A stretch of 64,000 nucleotides of DNA from contig JAWZYU010000001.1 in assembly GCA_038380435.1 (NCBI GenBank), positions 10,582,001-10,646,000 on the forward strand, given 5' to 3'. The notes beneath the pieces are model-generated. The model did not search any database, was not told the origin of the DNA, and worked only from the letters and a program-made list of their open reading frames with translations. Source of the DNA: Ryuthela nishihirai (Eukaryota; Arthropoda; Arachnida; Araneae; Heptathelidae). The translations under genes and the position numbers were made by a program. Below are positions 26,333 to 37,339 of the stretch, in pieces. Within the stretch, counting starts at the first letter, position 1. The number at the start of each line of letters is the position of its first letter.

Positions 26333-26722
26333 GGGTTGAATTGTTTTATCTCTGAGCGGCACTTTTTTTGCTCACAATGGTCCAAATGGTCAGCCCGCAA
26401 GGACTCCGAGGGTTGAGAGCAGGTTTGGAGGGAGGGGAATCATTGGACAGTTGTTACGAGACAGATGGTCGTTTTTCGTAAAGTTCACCTAACGTGCTCT
26501 TTAACGTGCACAGGTTATGGCTCTCAGGTTCACTTGGCTACGGCTTAACGTCCCATCCGACGGACAGTTGCCTTTCCAAGCCCATCAGTGTCCCCTCCTG
26601 ACCGAGGGAAGTGCGGGGAGTTTTACGGACATAAGTCTCAACATTCGCCCAGCTGGGACTCCAATTTGGGAACTGCAGATTACGATCCAGGCGCGATATC
26701 CACCATCAACACCACCTCCGAG
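26333..26722 (-). mobile_element. SINE A copy, minus strand
   Basis: In reverse orientation the 3' tail (TTTATCTCTGAGCGGCAC) lies on the left, followed by the body (CTTTAACGTGCACAGG, TTAACGTCCCATCCGACGG). The tRNA-like head (CCAGCTGGGACTCC, GATTACGATCCAGGCGCG) is on the right. It is nearly full-length but scarred, with the A-box region disrupted. Confidence 0.88.
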
Positions 26723-27382
26723 TGGCACTATTTTTTTTTTGGCTCACAACTGAAATTCTAGGTCCCAAAAAACCAATTTTTTAGAATTGAACAGAGGAAA
26801 AGTAGGTCCATGACGCTGTTTTGGGGACATTAAAACGGATTTTTCTTTTTGGTTTAATTAGGATCACAGGAATTTCTTTCCAAATAAGAAAAGGATCGCA
26901 GAAATTCGCTAGATTTTGCCTTATTTTCAGCGATCATTCTCGATCGGAATACTATAATAGGATATGTTTTTTACCTCTATATTTTCTTATAGACATCTAT
27001 TTCGTGAATTTCAGTTGACAATTAAAAATTAGCTGATTGTGAGTTAGTGCGTGACAAAGGATGACGCTAATTACGACCATCATGCAGAAGTTGTAAAGCT
27101 CTGAAAATCTGCACTTAGGGGTAATTCAGATCGTAGTTCTCGGGAGAAAAAATCCGAAATTCGATCTTCGACCTGTCCTTCAAAGTCAGAGAGAGGTGAA
27201 GCAGAGATCAAAGCTTGACGTAAAAGTGCTAGAAATGTGAATATTGGTATATAGGAGTACTTCGGATCACAGATCCCAGAAGCTTTAAAAATCTCGGATT
27301 CTTTGTGTGTTGGGGCTTAGAGATCAAAAATTAAATTTTAATTTACCACTTTTAGAGAGCTAAATTTGATGCCTATGGGCAA
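26723..27382. other. Unassigned sequence
   Basis: No gene was recognised. The end of this stretch (AGAGAGCTAAATTTGATGCCTATGG near 27,354) resembles 58,631-58,655, which hints at another low-copy dispersed repeat. Confidence 0.45.
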
Positions 27383-27760
27383 GCGCGTACCTAGAATTTA
27401 GTTCGGGGCGGTCTAAGAATAAGCCTTGAGTAGGGTTTCCCAGTTACTAAAACATTCCACCGAACAGGAAAGATTAAAATGATATTCTATATGAGATTTT
27501 ATAATTGTTTTATTATATTTTTAGTGTCAGAATAACATATGGGGCTAAAATAAAGTTGTATAAAACTTCCAACTGTTATTGTTCAATTTCTTTTTAATAT
27601 TTTTAAACTGAACGAAATAAAGACAATTGTTTTGGAGTTCAAAGCAGATAGACGAGTTCGATATTTAGTAGAAGACGACAGGGTTCTCAGCGGACTTATT
27701 TTTATTGAGGGAGGGTGGGTTAATGAAAAACCAGAGACAATGGAAAAGGAAATTCTACAC
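27383..27760. repeat. Dispersed repeat of unknown class, related to 45,020-45,410
   Basis: AGTTACTAAAACATTCCACC and GAACAGGAAAGATTAAA, then TATGGGGCTAAAATAAAG and AAAGCAGATAGACGAG, recur in the same order near 45,135, 45,248 and 45,300 with moderate divergence. No ends, open frames or target duplications identify the class. Confidence 0.6.
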
Positions 27761-27945
27761 AATTCATTAATAATATTATTTCACAACCATTTTCGAATTT
27801 TTTTTGCAGTTTTTTTTTAAACGAACTAATGTCATCATTTTTTTTTATCTGTCTGTACATTGTCATCTTTTTTGTTTTAAGAGATTAATTTAAAATTCCT
27901 TTTGAATTGGATAGATATTGATGACACCCCGTAGGCAGGGACGTA

Positions 27946-28010
27946 CAGTCGCTCAAAAAGTATCCGAACGCTATGGTTGATTACAGAATTCAGGAAAAAT
28001 ATCTGGCAAC
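27946..28010 (+). mobile_element. Truncated end of the palindromic MITE
   Basis: CAGTCGCTCAAAAAGTATCC through ATATCTGGCAACGAT matches the terminal repeat of the element at 24042-24315, preceded by TA. The sequence then changes abruptly, so only one end survives. Confidence 0.82.
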
Positions 28011-28014
28011 GATT

Positions 28015-28272
28015 TTATTTTTATTTATCTTTAACGTGCAGATTGTATGGCGGGTGTGACTCTCCTGCACACAGGATCACTGATCATCCCTACTGCACAC
28101 AAGATCATCCCTACTGACCAAAAGCAGGGTGGGGCGTTTTCTGGAAATAAGGCCCAGCTAGGACTCTAACCTGAGAACTGCAAATTACGAATCTAGTTCG
28201 CTACCAGGGACTCGAACCTGGGAACTACAGATTACGAGCCTGGCGCGCTACCGACTGAGCCACCCCCGCCCC
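28015..28272 (-). mobile_element. SINE A 5' part, minus strand
   Basis: This covers the region from CTTTAACGTGCAG to the tRNA-like head GCGCGCTACCGACTGAGCC. Near 28,165-28,210 the head is partly doubled (AACCTGAGAACTGCAAATTACG, then AACCTGGGAACTACAG). A short tandem duplication (GATCATCCCTACTG twice) lies near 28,085. Confidence 0.8.
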
Positions 28273-28510
28273 CAGGTCACAAGGACCCCGAAGACTCAGA
28301 GAAAGTTGGGGGAAGGATATGCACTGGACAGCTTTTAGAAGACAGATGGTAGCCTCCCGTCAAGTCTATCCAGTGTGTTCTTCAACGTTAGAATATTTTA
28401 CCTCTGAAGGTCACTTTTTTCCACACAATGGGCTAAATGGCCAGGTCAGAAGGATCCCAAAGACTCAGAGAAAGTTGGGGAAGGATATCCACTGGAGAGA
28501 GATTTATTAA
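28273..28510 (-). mobile_element. SINE A fragments with an internal duplication of about 167 bp
   Basis: Two partial copies lie in tandem: CAGGTCACAAGGACCCCG at 28,274 and CAGGTCAGAAGGATCCC at about 28,441. They share the private variant GACTCAGAGAAAGTTGGGG and GGATAT, which other SINE A copies lack. This points to local duplication and not independent insertion. Confidence 0.75.
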
Positions 28511-28641
28511 TAATCCCTCGTAGGACCCAATTTGTTAATAATCTCTTGTAGAATATGGATCTTTGCACATTTTTGGTGCTTTTCATGTTCATTTCCGTCT
28601 CTGCATGCGCAGAAATCGCTCTTGATCACAATTTCAAGATG

Positions 28642-29021
28642 GGTTGGGTTGTTTTACCTAAGAGCGGCACTTTTTTGCACACCATGGGCTAAATGGGCAG
28701 ATCACATGGACCTCGAAGGCTCAGAGAAGGTTGGGGGAGGAGACCCACTGGAATATCTGTTGGGAGACAGATGGTAGCTTCCCGTCAAGGCCATCCAGCG
28801 TGTTCTTTAACGTGCACAGGATATGGCTCTCCCGCACACGGGTCCACCGTTTAACGTCCCATCCGACTGACGGCGGCCTTTCCAAGCACATCGGTGTCCA
28901 GTACTGACCGTGTACAGGGCGAAGAATTTTTCGGAGATAAATCTCAACGCTGACCCAGCTGGGATTCGAACCTGGGAACTACAGATTATGAGCCTAGCGC
29001 GCTACCAACTGAGCCACCCCC
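28642..29021 (-). mobile_element. SINE A, full-length copy, minus strand
   Basis: The copy runs from the 3' tail GTTGGGTTGTTTTACC to the tRNA-like head, where GGGATTCGAACC is the inverted B box and CTACCAACTGAGCCACC the inverted A box. Flanking TTTCAAGATG (28632-28641) and TTTCAGAATG (29022-29031) look like a diverged target-site duplication. Confidence 0.92.
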
Positions 29022-29031
29022 TTTCAGAATG

Positions 29032-29403
29032 AGTACCTCGTTATTGATTAGACAAAAATAATTCTACTCATATTACTTTAGCTAAACTTTTTACAGGTAG
29101 CATTAATTAATTATAAAAAATAACAGTTTTAATAACATCAGAAATAAGATTTGATAATAATATTTTAATCTTTTTTATTTGGAATGATATACTTGAAAAA
29201 TTGGAGGCTGGTTATGATTATTTGAGGTTATTTATTTATTACTACATCCCAAAGAAAATTTTCATATAATGAAGGCTTACGATTTAGTAGCATTGAAATT
29301 GCTTCCACAAGTTAGAGGTTTCAATATGCTTGTAATTTCAGTTTCATGGTACCACATGTTTTAACAAACTCTGATAGATCCAATTTGCAGAAGCCATTTA
29401 CTT
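29032..29403. other. AT-rich gap
   Basis: No feature was recognised; the stretch is AT-rich with short homopolymers. Confidence 0.5.
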
Positions 29404-29630
29404 ATCATCATCATCAACAAGCAGCCATGGGCCACGGATGCTCAACCAGACCGTGCAATTTACTTCTCCAAGCATATCTGTCCTCAACTACATGTACTGA
29501 ATCTGGCTATTGCACACCAATTCTAACAATGTCCTTTTTGACATTGTCTGCCCTCTGTATCCTAGGTCTCCCCTTCCTTCTGAGGCCTTTAGGCACACTC
29601 TTCATAACCCTATTAGCTAATCTATAATTA
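29404..29630 (-). mobile_element. 5'-truncated RTE-like LINE fragment
   Basis: On the minus strand this is the last ~220 bp of the same RTE-like element found at 51,291-54,280. It ends in (GAT)n, and its plus-strand text TCATCATCATCAACAAGCAG then CCATGG matches 51,330-51,350. The encoded C-terminal reverse-transcriptase tail is broken. Severe 5' truncation is the normal fate of LINE insertions. Confidence 0.88.
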
Positions 29631-31027
29631 TGCAAACTATAAATTATTGAATTTAGCAAACTCAAACTCAGAATTTCCTAAATATTAGAAGATAGTCCAT
29701 AACACTGTATATTGATAAAACTAGTGATTTTATTCATTTTAGGTAGTTTTTTTAATATATCTTTGTAGATTAATTAATATAAAAATGGTAGAAATGGTTA
29801 AATTTTATAAATTATATATATTGATATAAATTTCAAATCCTTGTGGTAGCTTTTCAAGTGGCTATTCCACTGACAGGAATAATCTATCCATTTTTCTGAG
29901 AGAGGTGTGCAAAAAATGCAACATTTTAAATTTAAGAGTTAAAGAATGAATACTTTTATGTTGTATAATTACTAATAAAATACTATTTGCATTTTCCTCA
30001 CCATTCCTTAGCTCAAATTAAAACTTTTAAAGAGTGAGAATGTAGGTGAAGGAAAAACTTTATTCCCTTTGAAAACGAGAGTTTTATATGCGTCAGTGGC
30101 GATATGCGTTATTCGAATTATTATTATTTTTATTATTTAGTTAATTCATTATTTAAATTATTTAGACAAAATAAATTTATTAGAGTAGTGTATATTTTTT
30201 AGAAAGAAATACTCAAAACTGTCTGATATATAAATTTACATAGCGAGGCAAAAATATCGAAAACACAAAATCTTAAAATATTGAAATATGTGTAACAGGC
30301 AAAACACTAGTGCATCTACATTTGAGCTTAAGACCACAATAGGAATATCGTATTACTTTAGCGTTTATGTTTTGCGAAAAACTAATATGTTGACGACTTA
30401 GACTGAAATACATTTAATATTCAATTCATTTACCGGAAATCAATCTAGCCCGTCACTCTGACCCCACTTTGACCTAAAATGCGACACAGATCTGATCAGT
30501 TCTCTCGTATCTGAGATATACTTGTGGTCAAATGATGATGAGGGCATCAATAATGAACAACAACATTAAGGCGCCATTTGCTAGCATCTAATCTAGTTCT
30601 TCTATGAATTAAATTTAGAATTTAATAACATATGCCTTAACCTTAACGAATAAAATGAACAACAAATTCTTAAAGTTTAGAAAATTTTTATTTTAAAATT
30701 TTCGATAGATGTGATGCCCTTTAGCATGAGTCCCACCTTGTTATCACTCCAGCTAAATGAGAGATAAATTTTCCCTTATGACTATAAAGACTGCCAAGTT
30801 TCCTGGGCACAAAATTTAATACCGTACTTATTTGCACCTAAAAATTTTAAAAGAATTAGTTTCACTTACCTCATTCCTTAATTGACTTACCTTAAGACTT
30901 AAGGACTTAGCTTGGTCAATAGCTCTTCACGCTCGGCAATGTAGTCCCCAGGTCCGTATCACTTAAATGTTGGCAAATAGAGTCGTGGATGAAGTCGGAC
31001 GTATCCTCAACGCTTGACGGGAATATG
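29631..31027. other. Long AT-rich stretch without a recognised gene
   Basis: No convincing open frame, repeat or transposon end was found in about 1.4 kb. Confidence 0.55.
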
Positions 31028-31105
31028 TTGGATGACCTTGATGGGAGATGGGAGACTTCTGTCTGACTCTTAACACCTGTCCAATGGCTCCCCTCAGAAC
31101 TATTG
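31028..31105 (+). mobile_element. Probable SINE A body fragment
   Basis: TTGGATGACCTTGATGGGAG, then CTTCTGTCTG and CACCTGTCCAATGGCTCCCC, line up loosely with the SINE A segment that reads GGATGGCCTTGACGGGAGG, CATCTGTCTCC and CAGCTGTTCCAGTGGG. It is heavily diverged. Confidence 0.4.
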
Positions 31106-31671
31106 CACAAGAGGTCGCATAGAAGTCTGATGTTTCTGTGATTTAAATCAAACTCCTAACAATGCGTGTATTTGTTTACGAATCGCTTCTAACAATCATT
31201 TTTATTCTCCCAAATACTCTTTCTGTGATCGAATGATGAAATTGTTTAAATTTCTTTTCGTTAACAATTGATTGTTAAGAGAGCAAGTTATTGAATTGAA
31301 GCAAAAATGAATCAGAGCGTACTTCCTGTATAATTTTTTATTTTTCCAAAAATAATTCTAGCCGATTGCAGTTCGCGGATTCGACAATTTGCTTAAATTC
31401 TTTAGAGACCCTCTCTCGCCGATCACATATTGTAAAACACATCACACCAGATAACAGTCTTTGAATAAATTTTCTTTAGCATTCGTTTAAAATTATCACT
31501 TAAATATGAATCAGATTTAACATTTGCTAAATCTACTATGGGTTTCAGAAATCCTTTGTCTGTCTGATTAAGAACTCCTTCGAAACTGTAAGAACAGGGA
31601 GCACCAACTTCGGGATCAGTTTCCTCTTATTATTATTAAAAGGGCACATGCGCTGGTTTCTATCAATTCTT

Positions 31672-31716
31672 CCCCAGAGCCCATAAACATAATTACATTG
31701 GGTATGGGCTCTGGGG
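31672..31716. repeat. Short inverted repeat with 14-bp arms
   Basis: CCCCAGAGCCCATA at 31672-31685 pairs perfectly with TATGGGCTCTGGGG at 31703-31716 across a 17-nt spacer. A direct echo of TTGGGCTCTATG follows near 31,734. Confidence 0.75.
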
Positions 31717-32480
31717 TCTTTATATATTATATTTTGGGCTCTATGTATTATATTTTTATGCCATCCACCTAAGTGACGGCAGATAGCACTAATAGATTCA
31801 TGTACAAAGAGGGGCGGACGTTGACTCAATTAGTAACGTTCCAGTTTCCTGGTTCGAGTACCAAATGTTCTAGAATTGAGAATTTGAAATTGAAATATTT
31901 CTTTTCCAATCACCATGAATAAAAAGTTAATTGCATATACCACTGGTGTATTGAAGGTGGGGGGGGGGGTGATTCCCCTCTTCACCTGGCTTTGACCTTT
32001 CCCATGACCCTTCTTCGTGAAAAGAATAAATCATATTATCCGAATATTACATAAATAAAATATATACGAGTATGCGGAATATCGCCACTGCTTCAGGAAG
32101 AGTATTAAAGTTTTTCAAATTTAATGAATTTTTAAATAAATTTTTGAATTCCTGTAAAATGGAGGAGAAAATAATATAGTTCATTGACCATCCTGCCTCT
32201 TTCATCTTTCCTTTTGAATTTTTCCGCCTCCATTGCATTTCTTGTCCCCGCGCCACTAGATTTTTCCTATATCCGAGCCTGCAATTATGCATTTTCTTAA
32301 GATAGATAGTTTCCTGAAGTCATATTTTATCTAATAATCTTATTTAAATAGTTAGCTGGCTCTAGTCTTACCATTCGCTTCGAATGTCTATTTATCTATA
32401 GGCAGTCCCTGCACTGCAGAAATCTATTTTTTTTCCTAATTTCAATTTGTACAGATGCACCTGAAACTGCTAATAGTATA
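31717..32480. other. Unassigned sequence
   Basis: No gene was recognised. A weak tRNA-head-like stretch (TTGACTCAATTAGTAACG and CTGGTTCGAGTACC, 31,822-31,862) could be a SINE relic. A ten-G run lies near 31,960. Confidence 0.4.
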
Positions 32481-32682
32481 ATAAATACCCCCTCAAGCAG
32501 CTGCTTGCCACAGAGGTCTGACAGGAACCTGTCAGTTTAATGCGCCATAGTAAAGAGTCTGAGAGGATGGCGGGACCTCAGCAGAAAAACATTACTACAT
32601 CCATGCCTTAAACCCGGGACTCGAACCCAGGTCCCTTTGATCAGTAGCCCAACATGCTAACCACTCGGAAAAGGGACGGCTG
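32481..32682 (-). mobile_element. SINE B copy, minus strand
   Basis: This is a second tRNA-headed SINE family. Its hallmarks are CAAGCAGCTGCTTGCCACAG, AGGTCTGACAGG, GGACCTCAGCAGAAAAAC and CATCCATGCC, then the inverted B box GGACTCGAACC and the inverted A-box region CTAACCACTCGG. The head reads in the minus direction as a Ser/Leu-like tRNA start (CCGAGTGGTTAG). Confidence 0.87.
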
Positions 32683-32819
32683 AAACTTCCATTCGAATTA
32701 TTTAAACTTTATTTTGCTAGCCACTGAAGTCGAGGATTTCAAAACGAACTTTTTTCTTTTAATTTTTTTTCGTTCAATTTTTAATATAAATTTCAACCAA
32801 TAAAAATAATTGCATAGCT

Positions 32820-32920
32820 CGTGAAGTAGCCGCTTGCAAGCCATAGCAGAATGTCTGTGAGGACGGCGAGACCTCAGCAGAAAAACAACACAAACATCCA
32901 TATCCATGCCTTCCCCGGGG
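32820..32920 (-). mobile_element. SINE B fragment, minus strand
   Basis: GTAGCCGCTTGCAAGCCATAG, TCTGTGAGGACGG, GAGACCTCAGCAGAAAAAC and CATCCATGCCTTCCCCGG match SINE B, but the tRNA-like head is missing. Confidence 0.75.
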
Positions 32921-33069
32921 CAACTTCACCATCTTCCGTTGATTTAAATTTGCATAATTAGGAGCTCCTAAAGTTAAAAAAAAAATCTCTGGGCAACGTA
33001 GCATTCCGTATTAATCTTATCCACAGAGATTATTTGAAATATAATTAATATATCCTTTTATACATCAAG

Positions 33070-33430
33070 GTGGATTTGTTTTACCTCTGAGCGGCACTTT
33101 TTTACACACCATGGACTAAATGGCCAGGTCACAAGGATCCGGAATGCTCAGAAAAGGTTGGGTGTGGTAACCCACAGGAACAGCTGTTGGGAGACAGATG
33201 GTAGCCTCCCGTCAAGGACCATCCAGCTTGTTGTTTAATGTGCACATAGTATGGCACGACCGCACACGGAACCACGGCTTAACGTCCCATCCGACAGACG
33301 GTGGTCTTTCCAAGCCCATCGGTGTCCCCTACTGACTGTGGGCAGGGCGGGGAGTTTTGTGGAAATAAATCTCAACGCTGACCCAGCTGGGACTCGAACC
33401 TGGAAACTGCATATTACGAGCCTGACGCAT
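33070..33430 (-). mobile_element. SINE A copy, minus strand
   Basis: The copy runs from TTTGTTTTACCTCTGAGCGG to the inverted B box GGGACTCGAACC and GAGCCTGACGC, where the head breaks off before the A box. The body is intact (GAGACAGATGGTAGCCTCCC, CTTAACGTCCCATCCGACAG). Confidence 0.9.
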
Positions 33431-33550
33431 GGTTAATGTCTGTAAGCATTTTGTCATCAATAAACCTAAGTCGGTTGTACTTTAATTCCTTTAAACTGAA
33501 TATTTCTTATTGAACTCATCATTATTTATAGAGCTATGTGTAGTCAGATG
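33431..33550. other. Short unassigned spacer
   Basis: No feature was seen between the SINE and the following element. Confidence 0.4.
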
Positions 33551-34620
33551 CAGGGGCGTAGCCATGGGGGGGGAGCCTCCCCCCAAAGTAACCCGGAGTT
33601 GGCAAAATTTGAAGCGACTTCGTAAAATCTAGGTGAAGTGTGAAAATTTATATCTTTTTTTTGTAAAATTAAGGTGAGTTGGCAAAATCGGGACAATTTG
33701 GCAAAATCTTGGGAAGTTGGGAAAATTTGGAGTGACTTGGCAAAATCTTGGGGCAATTGGCAAAATTCGGAGTGACCTGGCAATATCGTGGGGGAGTTGG
33801 CAAAATTCAGGTGAGATGTAAAAATTGGGATTTTTGTTGTGCAAAATTATGGCGAGTTGGCAAAATCTAGGAGAGTTGGCAAAATTCTGAGTGACTTTGC
33901 AAAAATCAGGTGAGATGTAAAAATTGTTTTTTTTTTTCTGTAAAATTATGGCGAATTTGCAAAATTGAGGAAACTTGGCAAAATCTAGGGGCAGTTTGGA
34001 AAATTCGGAGTGACTTGTCAATATCTTGGGGAGTTGGCAAAATTTGGAGTGACTTGACAAGATCGTGTGGAGTTGGCAAAATTCGGAGTGACTTGCGAAA
34101 ATCGTGGAGAATTGGGAAAATTCAAGTGAGATCTAAAATTGGAATCTTTTTTCTGTAAAATTATGGCGTGTTGGCAAAATCGAAGTGACTTCGCAAAATC
34201 TAGGAGAGTTGGTAATTCTTCGGGAGTTGGCAAAATTCATAGTGACTTTACAAAAATCTGGTGAGATGTGAAAATTGGGACTTTTTCTGTAAAATTGTGG
34301 CGAGTTAGTAAAATCTAGGGTAGTTGGCAAAATTCGAATCCACTTGGTAAAATACGGGCGACTTGTGAAAATTGGAATTTCTTTTATGAAATTAAGGAGA
34401 GCTGACAAAATCGAGAAAACTTGGCAAAATTTTGGGGAGTTTGAAAAATTTGAAGTGACTTGGCCAATTTAGGAGAGATGTAAAGATTGGGACTGGTTTT
34501 GTGTAATTAAGGAAAGTTGGCCAAATCAAGGGGAGATGGAAAAATTCACACTAACTTGCTACAATTCAAGCGAGACGTAAATTTTGGGATTATTTCTGGG
34601 AAAATAGTTGGCAGAATTTA
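33551..34620. mobile_element. Repetitive element with CAGGGGCGTAGCCATGG start and TTGGCAAAAT repeats
   Basis: The element starts with CAGGGGCGTAGCCATGGG and a G/C palindrome. It then consists of degenerate units built from GTTGGCAAAATTCGGAGTG and ACTTGGCAAAATC (about 30 bp), interrupted every 90-220 bp by a GTGAGATGTAAAAATTGGG and T-rich module. The family recurs at 55,222-55,905. The minus strand reads open for 143 residues (33629-34060) as a monotonous NFANSPRFCQ-like peptide, which reflects the repeat and not a gene. The right boundary is approximate, and the start resembles ends of hAT-like elements. Confidence 0.75.
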
Positions 34621-35635
34621 AAGTTTATAATAGTTTATAATATTTTTTTAATAGGAATGCGACTATTGAATTGAAAGTAATATAACTATATTATTTTGAA
34701 GTAATTTTCAGGGTATATATCACATTAAAAAACAAATGTTTAGAAATTATCGTTGTGAGTCATTGACACAACAATTAATTGTGTCTGATTTATTTTACAT
34801 TTTAGAGTTTTGACTTATAGACTATTAGCTACCAGTTAAATAATTAGATGTAATTCCTAATTAATTTGTGATCTGCTTTAAAGAAGCACCTACATATTCC
34901 TTTTGGAAATCTAGTTCTTGTTTCTGCTCTCTGCAGGAACTAAAAATAGTCGAAATTCAAAACACAGTCAAATTGGAAATAAACAATAATCATTTTCAAC
35001 TTTAGTAGACTATTTTTTAGTCCTTTAGTGTCATATTATAGTTGAAACCCGCAGCTGATGTGGACGGATATCCGTGGATTTATCAGCCGATATCCACACT
35101 AAAATGAACTTGGCAGATAAGTGATTTTGCAGATGATGCAGATAGCTTATAATACAGCGGGTAAGAAATTCTTTTTAACGTAGATGGGATCTGCAGCAAC
35201 GTGAACACATATAACATTATTATTGATGGTCTCTATGAATAAAAATACTTTAGATAGGAAAAAAAATATATATGTTAGAAAATTCAACGAGGATGTTCGA
35301 TTTAAAATTATAACATTGTAGGAAAATGTCACAGATGAAAAAAGTAATTTATTTTATATGAAAGAAGCGACCTTTATATTTTTGACAAAGCAGAATTTAA
35401 GTGCAAAATATTATTTGAGTGGTGGTAGAAAACAGGTACTAAATGTGCGAAACTTTCTTCAGTCGTATATATTACGAAGTTCTCATAGGGAGATGTAGAA
35501 GTTACACGGTGATAAATGGTGTATCTTCCCGTAATTGCGGAAACTTTATTTAAAATAGCAAAATGCATTCAGGATATTTTTCAAAATTACATCTTGCTAA
35601 ATTTTATGAAATATTTAGTGAGGCTTATTTTACAG
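34621..35635. other. AT-rich gap
   Basis: No gene was recognised. A short imperfect inverted pair built on GGATATCCGTGG and CCGATATCC lies near 35,065-35,095. Confidence 0.5.
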
Positions 35636-35780
35636 AATAGAGAATGATGTGCGAATGCTGACAGAATAGACAGCGATGAGCGAATGGTGCAGAATAGAGG
35701 TAATGAGCTAATGCCAGCAGAATAAGCAATGATGAGCGAATGCTGTCAGAATAGGCAGTGATGAATGAGTACCGGTATAA
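35636..35780. repeat. Degenerate minisatellite of about 33 bp
   Basis: Four imperfect units share AGAATAG(A/G)CA, ATGATGAGCGAATG and CTG(A/T)CAGAATA. The spacing varies between 30 and 37 bp. Confidence 0.65.
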
Positions 35781-36202
35781 TAAACAGAAAAAGTGGAGCG
35801 AATAGAAGAAGAAAGTTTTTCCCTGATGTTATTCACCAGAGGCTATTGATAGATGCAAAAGAGAGTTAAATGAGTTATTAACATCACTTTGTCGCATTTA
35901 AAACTATTTTGATTGTAGTAGGGACATCTGATTATTTTTATCAATGCTTCATTATTGAGCAGATATTGATGTAGAAAGGTAAATTTAATCCTTACGAAAG
36001 CATATCATGTTATCACGCATTAAAATGTGTGATGCTATGAAAATATATAAAGTTTGACACAAAAGTATAACCTAGACAAATGAGAAATATGAACGTCTGT
36101 AAGGTAAATCATCTCAGGTAATAATGTCTTTGTTGCACTTTATCTAGCTTAGTTTTACCAAATGTTTAGTGTATGTTACTCCTGATATTTTGGCCCCAAA
36201 AG
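35781..36202. other. Unassigned sequence
   Basis: Nothing recognisable was found upstream of the possible exon at 36,203. Confidence 0.4.
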
Positions 36203-36363
36203 CAAATCTGGACTTTTGAAACACGAGTGTTAGATATTGAGGGATCAAATATTTTATCTCAGTATTCGAAGTATAATGTGAAAAATAGGATTATGTACAG
36301 AATAACTGGCACAGATGGGCGAGTCAATACCACTGTTTGCAGCACCACCTTCAGCAGCCTCTA
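36203..36363 (+). CDS. Possible isolated internal exon, unrecognised
   Basis: An open stretch of 53 codons follows CCCCAAAAG (candidate acceptor) and ends at CTA followed by GTAAGT, a consensus splice donor. The peptide begins QIWTFETRVLDIEG and ends GTDGRVNTTVCSTTFSSL, with more Thr, Ser, Asp and Gly than the Lys/Asn/Phe noise seen in neighbouring open frames. I do not recognise a family. Without splicing, TAG stops the frame at once. It could equally be chance: the upstream pyrimidine tract is weak and no partner exon was found. Confidence 0.2.
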
Positions 36364-36364
36364 G

Positions 36365-37339
36365 TAAGTCTCATTTTCACACTAACTTTCAAACTGTATG
36401 AATATATTGCTTTTCAGTTCGCTATTATTGCTTTTCTTTTAGAGACTTAAACAAAAAATATGTAAAATATTAAACTATATTTGTAAAGATTATATAATAT
36501 TATTATAAAAATATTTAAAATTAATGAATCAATTTAAAAATAACTTCTTGTTTAGTTTCAGAATAAAAAAATTATCAAACTTGTACACAGTAGAGACTCT
36601 TGTATTGATTTTGTGCTACAATGACTAGATCACATATGGAAATCGTCTTGTTTGGGCTACTTTATCTGTGGGATTATGAAACTCCGAATAATACAAATGA
36701 AAATATAATCCACATTATTTTATGTAATATATATATATATTCTTGTATCATTATTACAGATAAGCATTTGCAAATTAGTACGCAAAACTGACACAATAAG
36801 GAGAGCACCATGTATATTTTAAACAGTAGAAATAATTATTCAAAGCCGAGGTATGTCTCTTTTGAGCCATGCTTCTTTCCCATATCAAATATTTAAATCT
36901 GAACTACCTACTGTTTCGATAACATCTGTACGTATTTTATATGTATTAAAATATATGATTAATTTATACTGTTCAATGTGCAATGATGTGACTTTTAAAC
37001 ATTCAGCATTATATTAGTTATTTCTTAAAATTGTTCAGAATATGGTGATCAAACATTGTTAAGATTATTGATATGCAGTTTTGTCGATATTTCACTACGA
37101 CTTTTACATAACAGTTTTACTTTACAATAAATGGATTCAAATGTGTGGGAAAGTTAAAATTCCCTGAAAGTTAAAATCCCTTGGGCTTTTTGTTTCCCCA
37201 AGGTGTTTTAAAATTACATCTAGTAAAATTATATATGTGATATCAAAGTAAGAGAAAAGAATTGTATTTTCCCACACGGCAAAATTAAAGGATTCGGTGG
37301 TATGATAAGTTAAATTAATTATCAATTTGATATGCAAAA
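36365..37339. other. AT-rich gap
   Basis: No gene was recognised. A short (TA)n tract lies near 36,730. Confidence 0.5.

Noticed and set aside
32600..32680. Possible tRNA gene on the minus strand
   Set aside because: It is the head of SINE B; the same body follows in the copy at 39,860.
33629..34060. 143-residue minus-strand frame
   Set aside because: The peptide simply repeats the TTGGCAAAAT units in translation, and related copies have the frame broken.
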